Of a stretch of 64,000 nucleotides of DNA, positions 24,898 to 33,302 are shown in pieces; positions within the stretch are counted from its first letter, which is position 1, and the number at the start of each line of letters is the position of its first letter. The notes beneath the pieces are model-generated. The model saw only the letters and a program-made list of their open reading frames with translations, made no database searches and was not told where the DNA came from. This stretch comes from Thiothrix unzii. GTDB lineage: Bacteria; Pseudomonadota; Gammaproteobacteria; Thiotrichales; Thiotrichaceae. The position numbers and the translations under genes are program-made. The stretch covers positions 496,001-560,000 of the forward strand of contig NZ_CP072793.1 of the NCBI RefSeq assembly GCF_017901175.1, read 5' to 3'.

Positions 24898-25203
24898 ATG
24901 TCTATGTTACATATTGTCAACAAGTCCCCGTTTGAACGTGTGGCTTTTGAAAGCTGCTTGGCACACGCCAATGCAGGTGATTCGATCCTGATGATTGAAG
25001 ATGCCGTGGTTGGTGCAGTCGATGGATCAAGCTTTTCTGGTAAGATAAAGGCTGCGATGTCTGATAAGACTGTGTATGTGTTAGGTGCAGACCTAGCGGC
25101 ACGCGGTTTGGAAGGCAAAGCAATGGATGGGATTGTGAGCGTTGATTACGCAGGTTTTGTAGACTTGACGGCAAATAACGACACCACCCAAAGCTGGCTG
25201 TAA
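24898..25203 (+). CDS. dsrH: DsrH sulfurtransferase subunit
   Basis: A 101-residue TusB-like subunit of DsrEFH. The conserved Cys20 (AFESCLAHANAGD) is present, matching the reactive position described in A. vinosum. ACGGAGGA lies just before, and ATG 24898 is used rather than the upstream TTG. The C-terminal SWL ending is short. dsrC follows after 31 bp with a strong ribosome site. Confidence 0.95.
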   Translation: MSMLHIVNKSPFERVAFESCLAHANAGDSILMIEDAVVGAVDGSSFSGKIKAAMSDKTVYVLGADLAARGLEGKAMDGIVSVDYAGFVDLTANNDTTQSWL

Positions 25204-25234
25204 GTTTTAACATTTTTTGACAGGAGGCCACACA

Positions 25235-25570
25235 ATGGCATCAATTAACGTTGGCGGCAAAGACATCGCGCTGGACGAAGAAGGCTATCTGGAAAACCTG
25301 AACGACTGGACTCCAGAAGTTGCAGAAGTTCTGGCTAAAGGCGAAGACGTAACTCTGACTTCTGAACACTGGGAAATCCTGAATTTCCTGCGTGAATACT
25401 ACGAAGAATATCAAATCGCTCCAGCGGTTCGCGTTCTGACTAAAGCAGTTGGTAAGCGTTTGGGTGCTGACAAAGGTAACTCCAAGTACCTGTACAGCCT
25501 GTTCCCATACGGCCCTGGCAAGCAAGCTTGTAAATACGGCGGTCTGCCTAAGCCAACTGGTTGCGTATAA
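25235..25570 (+). CDS. dsrC: DsrC sulfur-carrier protein
   Basis: A 111-residue carrier that shuttles sulfur between DsrEFH, DsrAB and DsrMKJOP. The flexible C-terminal arm carries both redox cysteines, Cys99 (GKQACKYGG) and the penultimate Cys110 (KPTGCV), the pair that defines true DsrC as against TusE or RspA. AGGAGG at 25222-25227 is an ideal ribosome site. A strong hairpin follows at 25601-25631, which may help keep dsrC mRNA abundant. A cysteine-less paralogue is encoded at 19014. Confidence 0.98.
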   Translation: MASINVGGKDIALDEEGYLENLNDWTPEVAEVLAKGEDVTLTSEHWEILNFLREYYEEYQIAPAVRVLTKAVGKRLGADKGNSKYLYSLFPYGPGKQACKYGGLPKPTGCV

Positions 25571-25600
25571 TTATACGTCGCTAGTTAGGTCGTAAGACGC

Positions 25601-25631
25601 GAAGATTGCTCCGGTTCGCCGGAGCCTCTTC
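25601..25631 (+). promoter_or_regulatory. Intercistronic hairpin with TTCG tetraloop between dsrC and dsrM
   Basis: Inner stem GCTCCGG (25608-25614) / CCGGAGC (25619-25625) closes a TTCG tetraloop; an outer stem GAAGA / TCTTC extends it. Few T residues follow, so a stabilising or processing hairpin is more likely than a full terminator; partial attenuation cannot be excluded. A TTGACA at 25645-25650 with ACTAAT 16 bp later could be a secondary promoter for dsrM onward, though it would leave almost no leader. Confidence 0.7.
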
Positions 25632-25689
25632 TTAAGCCCTGTTGTTGACAGGTTTTCAGAAGAGAGACTAATGACTTCAGGAGTACGCA

Positions 25690-26457
25690 GTGACATTCGT
25701 AAGTATCCTTTACGGACTGTTGTTTTGGGCGGCAACGTTGATTTTGATTGGCGGTGTGGCTGTAAAAGTCCGTCAATACTGGAACACCCCAGCCCCATTG
25801 AAAATTCCGACCACACCCGCGCCTATTACGCAGGGCGGTGTTGTATGGCGCATGTTCCGTGAAGTGGTGTTTTTCCAGAGCTTGTTTCGTTCAAACAAAA
25901 CCTTGTGGTTGTTTGCGTTCCTGTTCCACATCTCCTTGTGGCTGGTATTGATCCGCCATAGCCGTTATTTCGTGGGCATGAGTGATTTGTTGGTGTTCTT
26001 GCAGCCATTTGGTCGTTATGCCGGTTTCACAATGGTATTGGGTTTGGCTGGTTTGTGGGCGCGTCGTTTCCTCGTGGATCGTGTGCGTTACATTTCCGCG
26101 CCGTCTGACCATTTGATGCTGGCGCTGCTAATTGCGATTGGTATGAGCGGCTTGATGATGAGCTTTGTAACGCATACTGATGTGACGCAAGTGAAAGCAT
26201 TCTTTGGTGGTATGTTGACCTTTGGTTTCTTTGGTGAAGCCGGTCTGCCAGCCGAACCGATTGTATTGGTGCATTTGTTGTTGGTGGCATTGCTGATGAT
26301 CATTTTCCCGATCAGTAAGTTAATGCACGCTCCGGGTATCTTTTTCAGCCCGACTCGTAACCAAGTGGATAACCCGCGTGAAAAACGCCATGTATCCGGC
26401 TGGGCATTGGAACTGGAACGTCAAGGTAAAAACTACCTCGACGAACTGAAGAAATAA
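25690..26457 (+). CDS. dsrM: DsrM cytochrome b membrane subunit
   Basis: A 255-residue inner-membrane protein of the NarI-like cytochrome b type with about five helices; His residues in FLFHISLWL, LIRHSRYF and VLVHLLLVALL are haem-ligand candidates. It exchanges electrons with quinone in the DsrMKJOP complex. It starts with GTG at 25690, preceded by CAGGAG; the out-of-frame ATG at 25671 is a shadow. dsrK begins 12 bp after its stop. Confidence 0.95.
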   Translation: MTFVSILYGLLFWAATLILIGGVAVKVRQYWNTPAPLKIPTTPAPITQGGVVWRMFREVVFFQSLFRSNKTLWLFAFLFHISLWLVLIRHSRYFVGMSDLLVFLQPFGRYAGFTMVLGLAGLWARRFLVDRVRYISAPSDHLMLALLIAIGMSGLMMSFVTHTDVTQVKAFFGGMLTFGFFGEAGLPAEPIVLVHLLLVALLMIIFPISKLMHAPGIFFSPTRNQVDNPREKRHVSGWALELERQGKNYLDELKK

Positions 26458-26469
26458 GAGGTAAGCACC

Positions 26470-28026
26470 GTGGCTGATTACGAAGTTCCAAAGTTGACGG
26501 GTGAAGGGTATTGCGAAGTTCCGGCAGTACGCGACGATGTAATGAAGGGCAAAGGCCCCTACATTGCGAAACCCGACTTTCAGACAGCATTGCATTTTCC
26601 GGCAGATTTCGACGCAGCAGGCTCGTTAGTCCCTAACTGGAAAGAACGCGCACTGGATAAAATGGCTGATTTGAAAGGCCGTTACCGTTCGCTGCAAGTG
26701 TTCTTGGATATTTGCGTCAAATGTGGCGCGTGTACTGATAAGTGCCATTACTTCATCGGCACGTCTGACGCGAAAAACATGCCAGTGGCACGTCAGGATT
26801 TGCTGCGTAAAGTTTATCGCCGTTACTTCACGTTTGCGGGTAAATATTTCCCCAAACTGGTCGGGGCAACCGACCTGACCGAAGAAGTGTTGGCTGACTG
26901 GTATAACTATTATCACCAGTGTTCACAGTGCCGTCGTTGTTCCGTATTCTGCCCCTATGGCATTGATACGGCTGAAATTTCAATGGCAGCACGTGAAATT
27001 CTTGACCACGTTGGTTACGGTCAAAAGTATTGCAACGAGATTATCGGCAAGGTCTTTAAGATCGGCAATAACCTCGGTTTGCCAGGCCCTGCACTGTTTG
27101 ACACAGTGGAAGGTTTGGAAGAAGACGTTGAGATGGATACCGGCATTAAAGTCCGTTTCCCGCTCGATGAAGACGGTGCGGAAGTATTGTTGGTAACGCC
27201 ATCAGCGGACTTCTTTGCCGAACCGCATATCGACGGTTTGATTGGTTACGCGAAAGTGTTCCACGAAACCGGCGTGACTTGGACGATGAGTACTATCGCG
27301 TCAGAAGCGGGTAACTTCGGCATGTTCATCGGCTCTTACGAGACCATGCGCCGGGTTTCTTTGCGGGTTCGTGAAGCAGCCATCAAGCACAAGGTTAAGC
27401 GCATTGTGTTTGGGGAATGTGGTCACGCATGGCGTGTGGCGTACAGCTTCCTGAATACCTTGGCTGGGCCGTTTGATTTCTTGGATCAGCGTTACCCGAT
27501 TCCACAGCACATTCTGGAATTTACGTGGAGTCATCTCCAAGCCGGTACGTTGAAAATCGACAAGACCGAGAATGACGATAAAGTATTGACCTTCCACGAC
27601 TCGTGCAACGTAGCGCGTGGTAGCCGGATGGGTGATTACCCCGGTGGTCAGTTCGACATTCCACGTAACGTTATCCGTGCGGTGTGTAACAACTTTGTGG
27701 ACATGCCAGCCGATACCATCCATGACGCGACCTTCTGTTGCGGTGGCGGTGGCGGTTTGCTGACCGATGACTTGATGGAAATTCGCGTGAAAGGCATTCA
27801 GCCGCGTGCGGAAGCCCTTAAGCATGTCAGCATCAATAACGGTGTGACGCACATGGCAGCGATTTGTGCGATTTGCAAATCACAGTTTACGAAAGTGTTG
27901 CCGTACTACGGTTTCACGATGGATCAAATTGTTAGTGTTCACCAGTTGGTGAGTAACGCGCTTGTCCTGCAACGGCAAGTGTCCGTGCAGGCACGTCCCG
28001 ACGACGAAGACGGCGACGAAGACTAA
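26470..28026 (+). CDS. dsrK: DsrK iron-sulfur protein (HdrD-like)
   Basis: A 518-residue cytoplasmic subunit of DsrMKJOP. Two [4Fe-4S] motifs are at about residue 80 (CVKCGACTDKCHYF) and 152 (CSQCRRCSVFCPYG). The C-terminal CCG domain with HDSCNVARGS and FCCGGGGGLLTDD forms the catalytic cubane site of heterodisulfide-reductase-like proteins, believed to act on the DsrC disulfide or trisulfide. GTG start at 26470, with AAGAGG ahead. An acidic tail (DDEDGDED) ends the protein. Confidence 0.97.
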   Translation: MADYEVPKLTGEGYCEVPAVRDDVMKGKGPYIAKPDFQTALHFPADFDAAGSLVPNWKERALDKMADLKGRYRSLQVFLDICVKCGACTDKCHYFIGTSDAKNMPVARQDLLRKVYRRYFTFAGKYFPKLVGATDLTEEVLADWYNYYHQCSQCRRCSVFCPYGIDTAEISMAAREILDHVGYGQKYCNEIIGKVFKIGNNLGLPGPALFDTVEGLEEDVEMDTGIKVRFPLDEDGAEVLLVTPSADFFAEPHIDGLIGYAKVFHETGVTWTMSTIASEAGNFGMFIGSYETMRRVSLRVREAAIKHKVKRIVFGECGHAWRVAYSFLNTLAGPFDFLDQRYPIPQHILEFTWSHLQAGTLKIDKTENDDKVLTFHDSCNVARGSRMGDYPGGQFDIPRNVIRAVCNNFVDMPADTIHDATFCCGGGGGLLTDDLMEIRVKGIQPRAEALKHVSINNGVTHMAAICAICKSQFTKVLPYYGFTMDQIVSVHQLVSNALVLQRQVSVQARPDDEDGDED

Positions 28027-28052
28027 TTACGACATTTATTGAGGAGATAGGC

Positions 28053-30014
28053 ATGGCAACCGCAGCTCACGACAGCAAGCTTTCAGGTCAAGGTCACACG
28101 TACCGTCGTTTTAAAGACGGTGATCACGAGTGGGGTAATATGCACGACAGTATTTTCGTGCAGGATACTAGCCACAAGTGCCCTACCTATATTCACAAAA
28201 CGCCACCTTGCCAAGGTAGCTGCCCATCGGGTGAAGACATCCGTGGTTGGTTGCAAATCGTGCGCGGCATTGAGAAGCCACCTGTTGGTATGACCATGCA
28301 GGAATACGCTTTCCGCCGTTCCACCAACGCTAACCCGTTCCCATCCATGATGGGTCGTGTTTGCCCAGCTCCTTGCCAAACCGGCTGTAACCGTAACGAT
28401 GTTGACGATTTCGTCGGCATTAACTCAGTTGAACAATACATTGGTGACAGCGCGATTGCTGCTGGTTTCAAATTTGAAGCACCGGCTGAACTGAGCGGCA
28501 AGAAAGTAGCCATCGTTGGCGGCGGCCCAGCGGGTATGGCGGCTGCGTATCAGTTGCGTCGCATGGGTCATGCGTCTACTGTCTTTGAACAACACCCTGA
28601 ACTGGGCGGCATGATGCGCTACGGTATTCCAGGCTATCGCGTACCGCGTGACAAGCTGGGTGCTGAAATGCAACGTATCATCGACATGGGTGACATCACC
28701 ATCAAGTGCAATACCACTGTCGGCAAAGACGTAACCATTGAAACACTGGAAAGCGATTTCGACGCAATCCTGTGGACTGTCGGTTGCTGGAACGGTCGTG
28801 GCCTGTTCGTTGACAAATTTGCTGAAACGCCAAACTGCGTGTCTGCGGTTGACTTCCTCGAAGCCTATAACAAAGGCACGATGAAATACACTGCACCTCG
28901 CGTGGTGTGCGTAGGTGGTGGTGATACCTCCATCGACGTGGTTTCCGTGTCACGTCGTATCGGTACACTGGCTAACTACGCTGAAAATGCGGAAGATTCC
29001 GCGACTGGTAAACTGGTTCACGGTGAAGTCGGTGAGAAAGCTGCTCCTGCTGTTACCCTGACCACGTTGTTCCCGCTGGATCAAATGACCGCTGCGGAAC
29101 ACGAAGTACAGGACGCGCTGAAAGAAGGCGTTACCATCCTGACAGAAGTGATGCCAACTGCCTTGGTATTGGATGAGAATGGTCGTGCAATTGGCTTGAA
29201 AGTGGTTGAGTGCGTGATGAAAGGCAATATGCCTGTCGCGAAAGAAGGCGGCAAAGAAACCATCATCGAAGCTGACATCATTGTTTCTGCGATCGGTCAG
29301 TTCGGTAAGCTGGACGGTATCGAAGCCCTGAACAATGGTCGTAACCAGATCAATGCCGACGCGCTGTATCAAGTACCGGGTAAGCCTGGTCACTTCGCTG
29401 CTGGTGATGCGGTACGTCCGCATTTGCTGACAACCGCTATCGGTCAAGCGTCGATTGCGTCTGAAACCATCAATCAGTACTTGCGTGCGGAAGAGCTGAA
29501 AAAGCGTCCTAAAGTCGACAAGCACCACTTCGACCTGATGGAAAAACTGCACGAAGCCGGTTTAGATCCAGCAGGTTATGAAGATAGTCGTGCGGAAGAC
29601 ATGCGCGGTACTGACGGTGCGAAATACGCTGTCCACAACTACGACGACCGTTCTAAAAACGTGATCGTGCCTTCCAAAGATTTGTTCTTGGGACACTTCA
29701 ATACTGTAGCACGTAACCTGCGTACTGAAGACGTACCCACGGCTGAAGAAGTACTAGGTCACTTTGCAGAACGTATGAACCCACTGGCAGAAGCCGATGC
29801 GGTTAATGAAGCCAAGCGTTGCATGAGCTGCGGTATGTGCTTCGAGTGCGACAACTGCGTTATTTACTGCCCACAAACTGCCGTTTACCGCGTGCCTAAG
29901 AAACAGGCGACACTGGGTCGTTATGTTGCAACCGATTACTCCAAATGTATCGGCTGCCATATCTGCGCAGACGTTTGCCCAACTGGGTACATCGAAATGG
30001 GTCTGGGCGAGTAA
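28053..30014 (+). CDS. dsrL: DsrL NAD(P)H:acceptor iron-sulfur flavoprotein
   Basis: A 653-residue protein related to the small subunit of glutamate synthase. An N-terminal Cys-rich section (PPCQGSCPSG, CPAPCQTGCNR) is followed by the FAD site VGGGPAGMAAAYQLRR, the NAD(P) site VCVGGGDTSIDVVSVSRR, and a C-terminal diferredoxin (CMSCGMCFECDNC and CIGCHICADVCP). In sulfur oxidisers DsrL works with DsrAB, passing electrons to NAD+. The gene sits at its usual place between dsrK and dsrJ; GAGGAG precedes the ATG. Confidence 0.97.
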   Translation: MATAAHDSKLSGQGHTYRRFKDGDHEWGNMHDSIFVQDTSHKCPTYIHKTPPCQGSCPSGEDIRGWLQIVRGIEKPPVGMTMQEYAFRRSTNANPFPSMMGRVCPAPCQTGCNRNDVDDFVGINSVEQYIGDSAIAAGFKFEAPAELSGKKVAIVGGGPAGMAAAYQLRRMGHASTVFEQHPELGGMMRYGIPGYRVPRDKLGAEMQRIIDMGDITIKCNTTVGKDVTIETLESDFDAILWTVGCWNGRGLFVDKFAETPNCVSAVDFLEAYNKGTMKYTAPRVVCVGGGDTSIDVVSVSRRIGTLANYAENAEDSATGKLVHGEVGEKAAPAVTLTTLFPLDQMTAAEHEVQDALKEGVTILTEVMPTALVLDENGRAIGLKVVECVMKGNMPVAKEGGKETIIEADIIVSAIGQFGKLDGIEALNNGRNQINADALYQVPGKPGHFAAGDAVRPHLLTTAIGQASIASETINQYLRAEELKKRPKVDKHHFDLMEKLHEAGLDPAGYEDSRAEDMRGTDGAKYAVHNYDDRSKNVIVPSKDLFLGHFNTVARNLRTEDVPTAEEVLGHFAERMNPLAEADAVNEAKRCMSCGMCFECDNCVIYCPQTAVYRVPKKQATLGRYVATDYSKCIGCHICADVCPTGYIEMGLGE

Positions 30015-30052
30015 TCGTCCTTTCCATGAGTGCAGGCTCGACAGGAATCAGC

Positions 30053-30574
30053 ATGACTAGCAAGTTTTCAAGCGTATTTCTGGCAGCAACGTTGGCTTTT
30101 GCCACGCTGTTGGCAGGTTGTAGCAAAGCCCCTACGGAGGCTGACCTCAACCTTGCCACAGCAAAAGCAAAGGCTGATCAGTGTGTTGAACCAGAAGATG
30201 TTATCCGTACCAAACACATGGATCTGCTCATGCATCAGCGTGATGCGACCATGATTGAAGGTATCCGTACCAAACAGCACAGTCTGAAAGAGTGCATTAA
30301 TTGCCACGTTTCCACGACTAAGCAAGACGGTACGCCTTTGCATTACGGTGACAAGGAACATTTCTGTACCACCTGCCATGCAGCGGTGGGGCAGAAAATT
30401 GACTGCTTCCAATGTCATGCTGATCGTCCGCAAATTGATCAAGATCCGAATTATCAGCATACCGTCGGTAGCGTTGAAGGCCATCACTTTACGCAAGGTG
30501 TAACGGCAGCAGCAGCACCGACAGCGGCTGAAGTTCAAATGGTGACGCAACCACAACAAGGAGCTGCGAAATGA
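30053..30574 (+). CDS. dsrJ: DsrJ triheme cytochrome c
   Basis: A 173-residue periplasmic cytochrome with three CxxCH sites: C81INCH85, C105TTCH109 and C118FQCH122. An additional Cys44 (ADQCVEP) matches the unusual cysteine haem ligand reported for A. vinosum DsrJ. The N-terminus is a hydrophobic signal ending in LLAGC (Cys23), a lipobox, so it may be lipid-anchored. ATG 30053 (AGGAA ahead) was chosen over ATG 30026. Overlaps dsrO by 4 bp. Confidence 0.95.
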   Translation: MTSKFSSVFLAATLAFATLLAGCSKAPTEADLNLATAKAKADQCVEPEDVIRTKHMDLLMHQRDATMIEGIRTKQHSLKECINCHVSTTKQDGTPLHYGDKEHFCTTCHAAVGQKIDCFQCHADRPQIDQDPNYQHTVGSVEGHHFTQGVTAAAAPTAAEVQMVTQPQQGAAK

Positions 30575-31323
30575 ATCAGAACCGTGTTGATGAATACCGT
30601 CGCAATTTTATGACAACCTTGGGTGGTGTTGCGGCAGTGGCTGCGGTTGCCCCCAGTTTTGTCTTGCAAACTGCACACGCCGCTGGCGAAGTTGCCGCAA
30701 AACCCGCTGATCAAGCTGTCACCAATGCCAAGCGTTGGGGTATGTTGATTGACGTGACCAAACTCACCGATGGTGGGGCAGGCATGGTGGCAGCGTGCAA
30801 AAAAGAACACGGTTGGGGCGATGAAGCCCATTCTGCTGACACCCAAAAAGCGCATTGGGCGCGGGTGGTGAAAGTCACGGATAAACTGACTCAAAACAGT
30901 TTCAGCTTGCCGGTCATGTGCCAGCATTGCGAAAACCCGCCGTGCGTCGATGTTTGCCCGACCGGTGCATCCATGAAGCGTGCGGATGGCATTGTGCAAG
31001 TCAATAAACACATCTGTATCGGTTGTCGTTATTGCATGATGGCTTGCCCGTACAAAGCGCGTAGCTTTGTGCATGAAGCCTTGCAAGATCAAAAGCCGCA
31101 TTCCCCACGGGGCATGGGTACGGTGGAATCCTGCAATATGTGTGTTCACCGCATTGACGAAGGCAAGTTGCCCGCGTGTGTGGAAGCCGCACCGGATGCT
31201 GTGATCTTCGGTGATTTGAATGACCCGAACAGCGCAGTCAGCCAAGCGATGAAAACCATCGGTGGCAAGCAAATCCGTGCCGATCTCGGTTTGAACACTG
31301 GCGTGCGTTACCACGGCATCTAA
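30571..31323 (+). CDS. dsrO: DsrO periplasmic ferredoxin-like subunit
   Basis: A 250-residue Tat-exported iron-sulfur protein. The twin-arginine motif YRRNFMTTLGG (residues 9-19) precedes a hydrophobic stretch and an AHA cleavage site. Cluster motifs include CQHCENPPCVDVCPTG, CIGCRYCMMACPYKAR and CNMCVHRIDEGKLPACVEA, as in DmsB/HybA-type proteins. It relays electrons between DsrJ and DsrP. GGAG precedes the ATG, which overlaps the dsrJ stop. Confidence 0.96.
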   Translation: MNQNRVDEYRRNFMTTLGGVAAVAAVAPSFVLQTAHAAGEVAAKPADQAVTNAKRWGMLIDVTKLTDGGAGMVAACKKEHGWGDEAHSADTQKAHWARVVKVTDKLTQNSFSLPVMCQHCENPPCVDVCPTGASMKRADGIVQVNKHICIGCRYCMMACPYKARSFVHEALQDQKPHSPRGMGTVESCNMCVHRIDEGKLPACVEAAPDAVIFGDLNDPNSAVSQAMKTIGGKQIRADLGLNTGVRYHGI

Positions 31324-31343
31324 CGGAAAGGACGTAAACAGCA

Positions 31344-32552
31344 ATGGCTAGTCAAGCAATCATTTTCCGCGAAACCAAAGACAGCAAGGGTTTTTATATC
31401 CTGCTGGCGGTTTTGGGTGCATTCCTCGCGCTGGGTGCGCTGGCGTTTTTCCACGCTGAACATCATGGGCATCATGTTACTGGCATGACTAACCAAGTTG
31501 TTTGGGGTTTGCCACACGTTTTTGCGATTGGTTTAATCGTCGCAGCATCAGGTGCATTGAACGTCGGTTCAATCGGTACGGTATTCGGCAAGAAAATCTA
31601 TCAACCAATGGGGCGTTTGTCGGCATTGCTGGCGATTTCGTTGCTGGTCGGTGGTTTGATCGTGCTGGTGTTGGACTTGGGGCATCCTGATCGTTTGATC
31701 GTTGCCATGACCACTTATAACTTCAAGTCGATCTTCGCGTGGAACATCATTCTGTATAACGGCTTCATGGCGTTGTCTGCGGTGTACATTTGGACAATGA
31801 TGGATCGTAAGGTCAAGAAGTTTTACAAGTTGGCGGGGGTTGCAGCGTTTACATGGCGTTTGATTCTGACCACTGGTACGGGTTCAATCTTCGGTTTTTT
31901 GGTGGCGCGTGATTTCTACAACTCTGCGGTCATGGCTCCGTTGTTTATCGTGATGTCCTTTGCAATGGGTTTGGCGGTTTTCATTCTGGTGCTGCACTTC
32001 GCGTATACGTGGACAGGTCGTCCGTTGGGTGATGTGGTGATGAATCGCTTGCGTTACTTGTTGGCAGTGTTCATTGGTGGTGTATTGTTGCTGGAAGGTG
32101 CGCGTCACTTCACCGGTTTGTACATTGCGCAGAAAGCGGGTGTGGAAAACTTTATTCTGTTCGACGGCGGTGTTTACACACAGTTGTTCTGGGTTGGACA
32201 AATCCTGTTGGGTAGTTTGTTGCCACTGTCGCTGATTTTCTGTCGCAAGTTGGCAAATAACCGCGTGGCGTTATTGTTAGCCGCAGCGTTCACCATCGTG
32301 GGTGGCTTTGCGCAACTGTATGTGATTTTGATTGGTGGACAAGCGTACCCGTTGACCTTGTTCCCCGGTGCTGAAGTTTCCAGTGATTACTTTGACGGTG
32401 CGATTAATGCGTATGCGCCAAGTATCTGGGAATTGATGTTGGGTCTGGGAGGTGTGGCACTCGCGTTAGTCATGGTGACTATCGGTGTGAAAGTATTACG
32501 CTTCCTGCCAGATTCTTTGTCGAATGCGGTGGCTGATCCGCACAGCAAGTAA
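31344..32552 (+). CDS. dsrP: DsrP NrfD-family membrane subunit
   Basis: A 402-residue inner-membrane protein with about ten helices of the NrfD/HybB family. LDLGHPDRLIVAMTTYN near residue 113 is a family signature, and DGGVYTQLFWVGQILLG follows in a later helix. It is the quinone-interacting anchor for DsrO and DsrJ. GAAAGGA precedes the ATG. The operon ends here with an intrinsic terminator; the dsrN and dsrR found next in A. vinosum are absent. Confidence 0.96.
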   Translation: MASQAIIFRETKDSKGFYILLAVLGAFLALGALAFFHAEHHGHHVTGMTNQVVWGLPHVFAIGLIVAASGALNVGSIGTVFGKKIYQPMGRLSALLAISLLVGGLIVLVLDLGHPDRLIVAMTTYNFKSIFAWNIILYNGFMALSAVYIWTMMDRKVKKFYKLAGVAAFTWRLILTTGTGSIFGFLVARDFYNSAVMAPLFIVMSFAMGLAVFILVLHFAYTWTGRPLGDVVMNRLRYLLAVFIGGVLLLEGARHFTGLYIAQKAGVENFILFDGGVYTQLFWVGQILLGSLLPLSLIFCRKLANNRVALLLAAAFTIVGGFAQLYVILIGGQAYPLTLFPGAEVSSDYFDGAINAYAPSIWELMLGLGGVALALVMVTIGVKVLRFLPDSLSNAVADPHSK

Positions 32553-32577
32553 ATACGTTTTATTGTTCGTCTCGACT

Positions 32578-32607
32578 AAAAAACCGGCCTTGTGCCGGTT
32601 TTTTTAT
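32578..32607 (+). terminator. Terminator at the end of the dsr operon
   Basis: AAAAAACCGGC, loop CTTGT, GCCGGTTTTTTT. The A-tract also makes it usable on the minus strand for the lipoprotein gene that ends at 32610. Confidence 0.92.
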
Positions 32608-32609
32608 GC

Positions 32610-33245
32610 TTACTGCGGTATGTTACGCGCATATTCCTGTAAAGCCGTTTCCATGCGTTGAAAGGCTTCTGGTTTCGGTGTTGCGCCGGGGAAGCTTTGA
32701 TAAATCAGGTGTTTTTCTACCTCTCCCATGTGAATCTCTAAACGTTGCGCGTAATAGCGTTGTCCTTTTTTCGCGCCACCGAGCTGAGTTTCCTGTATGT
32801 CGAAAATACCGCTTTCACCAATAACATCGTAAAGGTTGTCGATGTCTTCGCGGCTAAGTGCCATGCTGGTCGTTTTTAGATCATCTTCTGTCCAGCAAGG
32901 ACTGCTTTTCACCCATTGTGCGCAACGATTATCGGTATCTTGAAATTGCGTATGGTAAAGAATGCCTTGTTCGAGTTTGATTTCGCTGTAAAAACTTTCC
33001 CCACTGATGAGATAACGCAAGTACAAACGGTGATCTTCCTGTGGTGTGGTGGCAGTAGGCGGTGGTGCTTGGGGTTCAGAGGGTGTTGCTGTTGGCATGG
33101 GTGAGGGTATTGCTGTGGGTGTCGTTGGTGGGTTCTGAGGAGCCGGTTCAGATTTTTGGGGTGATTCTTGAGGCTCGCAGCCCATGAGTAGGCTCAACAG
33201 GCTGCCTAATAATAAGGGGGTAAAGTGTGAAAAGGTCGTTTTCAT
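32610..33245 (-). CDS. Putative lipoprotein with proline-rich linker
   Basis: A 211-residue exported protein. The signal peptide ends in the lipobox LLMGC (Cys23), followed by about 45 residues of Pro/Thr/Ala/Gln-rich linker and a 135-residue globular domain with one Cys pair (DNRCAQWVKSSPCW) likely to form a disulfide. Functional family not recognised. It follows the transglutaminase-like gene on the minus strand but a terminator separates them, so it probably has its own promoter. Confidence 0.75.
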   Translation of the reverse strand: MKTTFSHFTPLLLGSLLSLLMGCEPQESPQKSEPAPQNPPTTPTAIPSPMPTATPSEPQAPPPTATTPQEDHRLYLRYLISGESFYSEIKLEQGILYHTQFQDTDNRCAQWVKSSPCWTEDDLKTTSMALSREDIDNLYDVIGESGIFDIQETQLGGAKKGQRYYAQRLEIHMGEVEKHLIYQSFPGATPKPEAFQRMETALQEYARNIPQ

Positions 33246-33263
33246 GAACCGCCACGGTTTGCT

Positions 33264-33294
33264 AAAAAGTGGGGCAGCACCAAAGCACTGCCCC
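33264..33294 (-). terminator. Terminator after the transglutaminase-like gene
   Basis: On the minus strand GGGGCAG and CTGCCCC (33271-33277 and 33288-33294) form a 7-bp stem with a 10-nt loop, followed by ACTTTTTAGC. It lies 8 bp beyond the gene's stop codon. Confidence 0.75.
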
Positions 33295-33302
33295 GGATTG
33301 GG

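Noticed and set aside
25671-25862. A 63-residue plus-strand frame starting at an ATG before dsrM
   Set aside because: It is out of frame with dsrM and lacks a domain; the GTG at 25690 preceded by CAGGAG gives the conserved DsrM start.
28950-29552. A 200-residue minus-strand frame inside dsrL
   Set aside because: Antisense to a fully conserved part of dsrL with no recognisable domain; considered a shadow, as are the similar antisense frames over dsrB, dsrK and dsrO.
21583-32552. Reductive (sulfate-reducer) dsr operon
   Set aside because: dsrEFH and dsrL are present and dsrD is absent, and dsrJOP follow; this is the oxidative arrangement.
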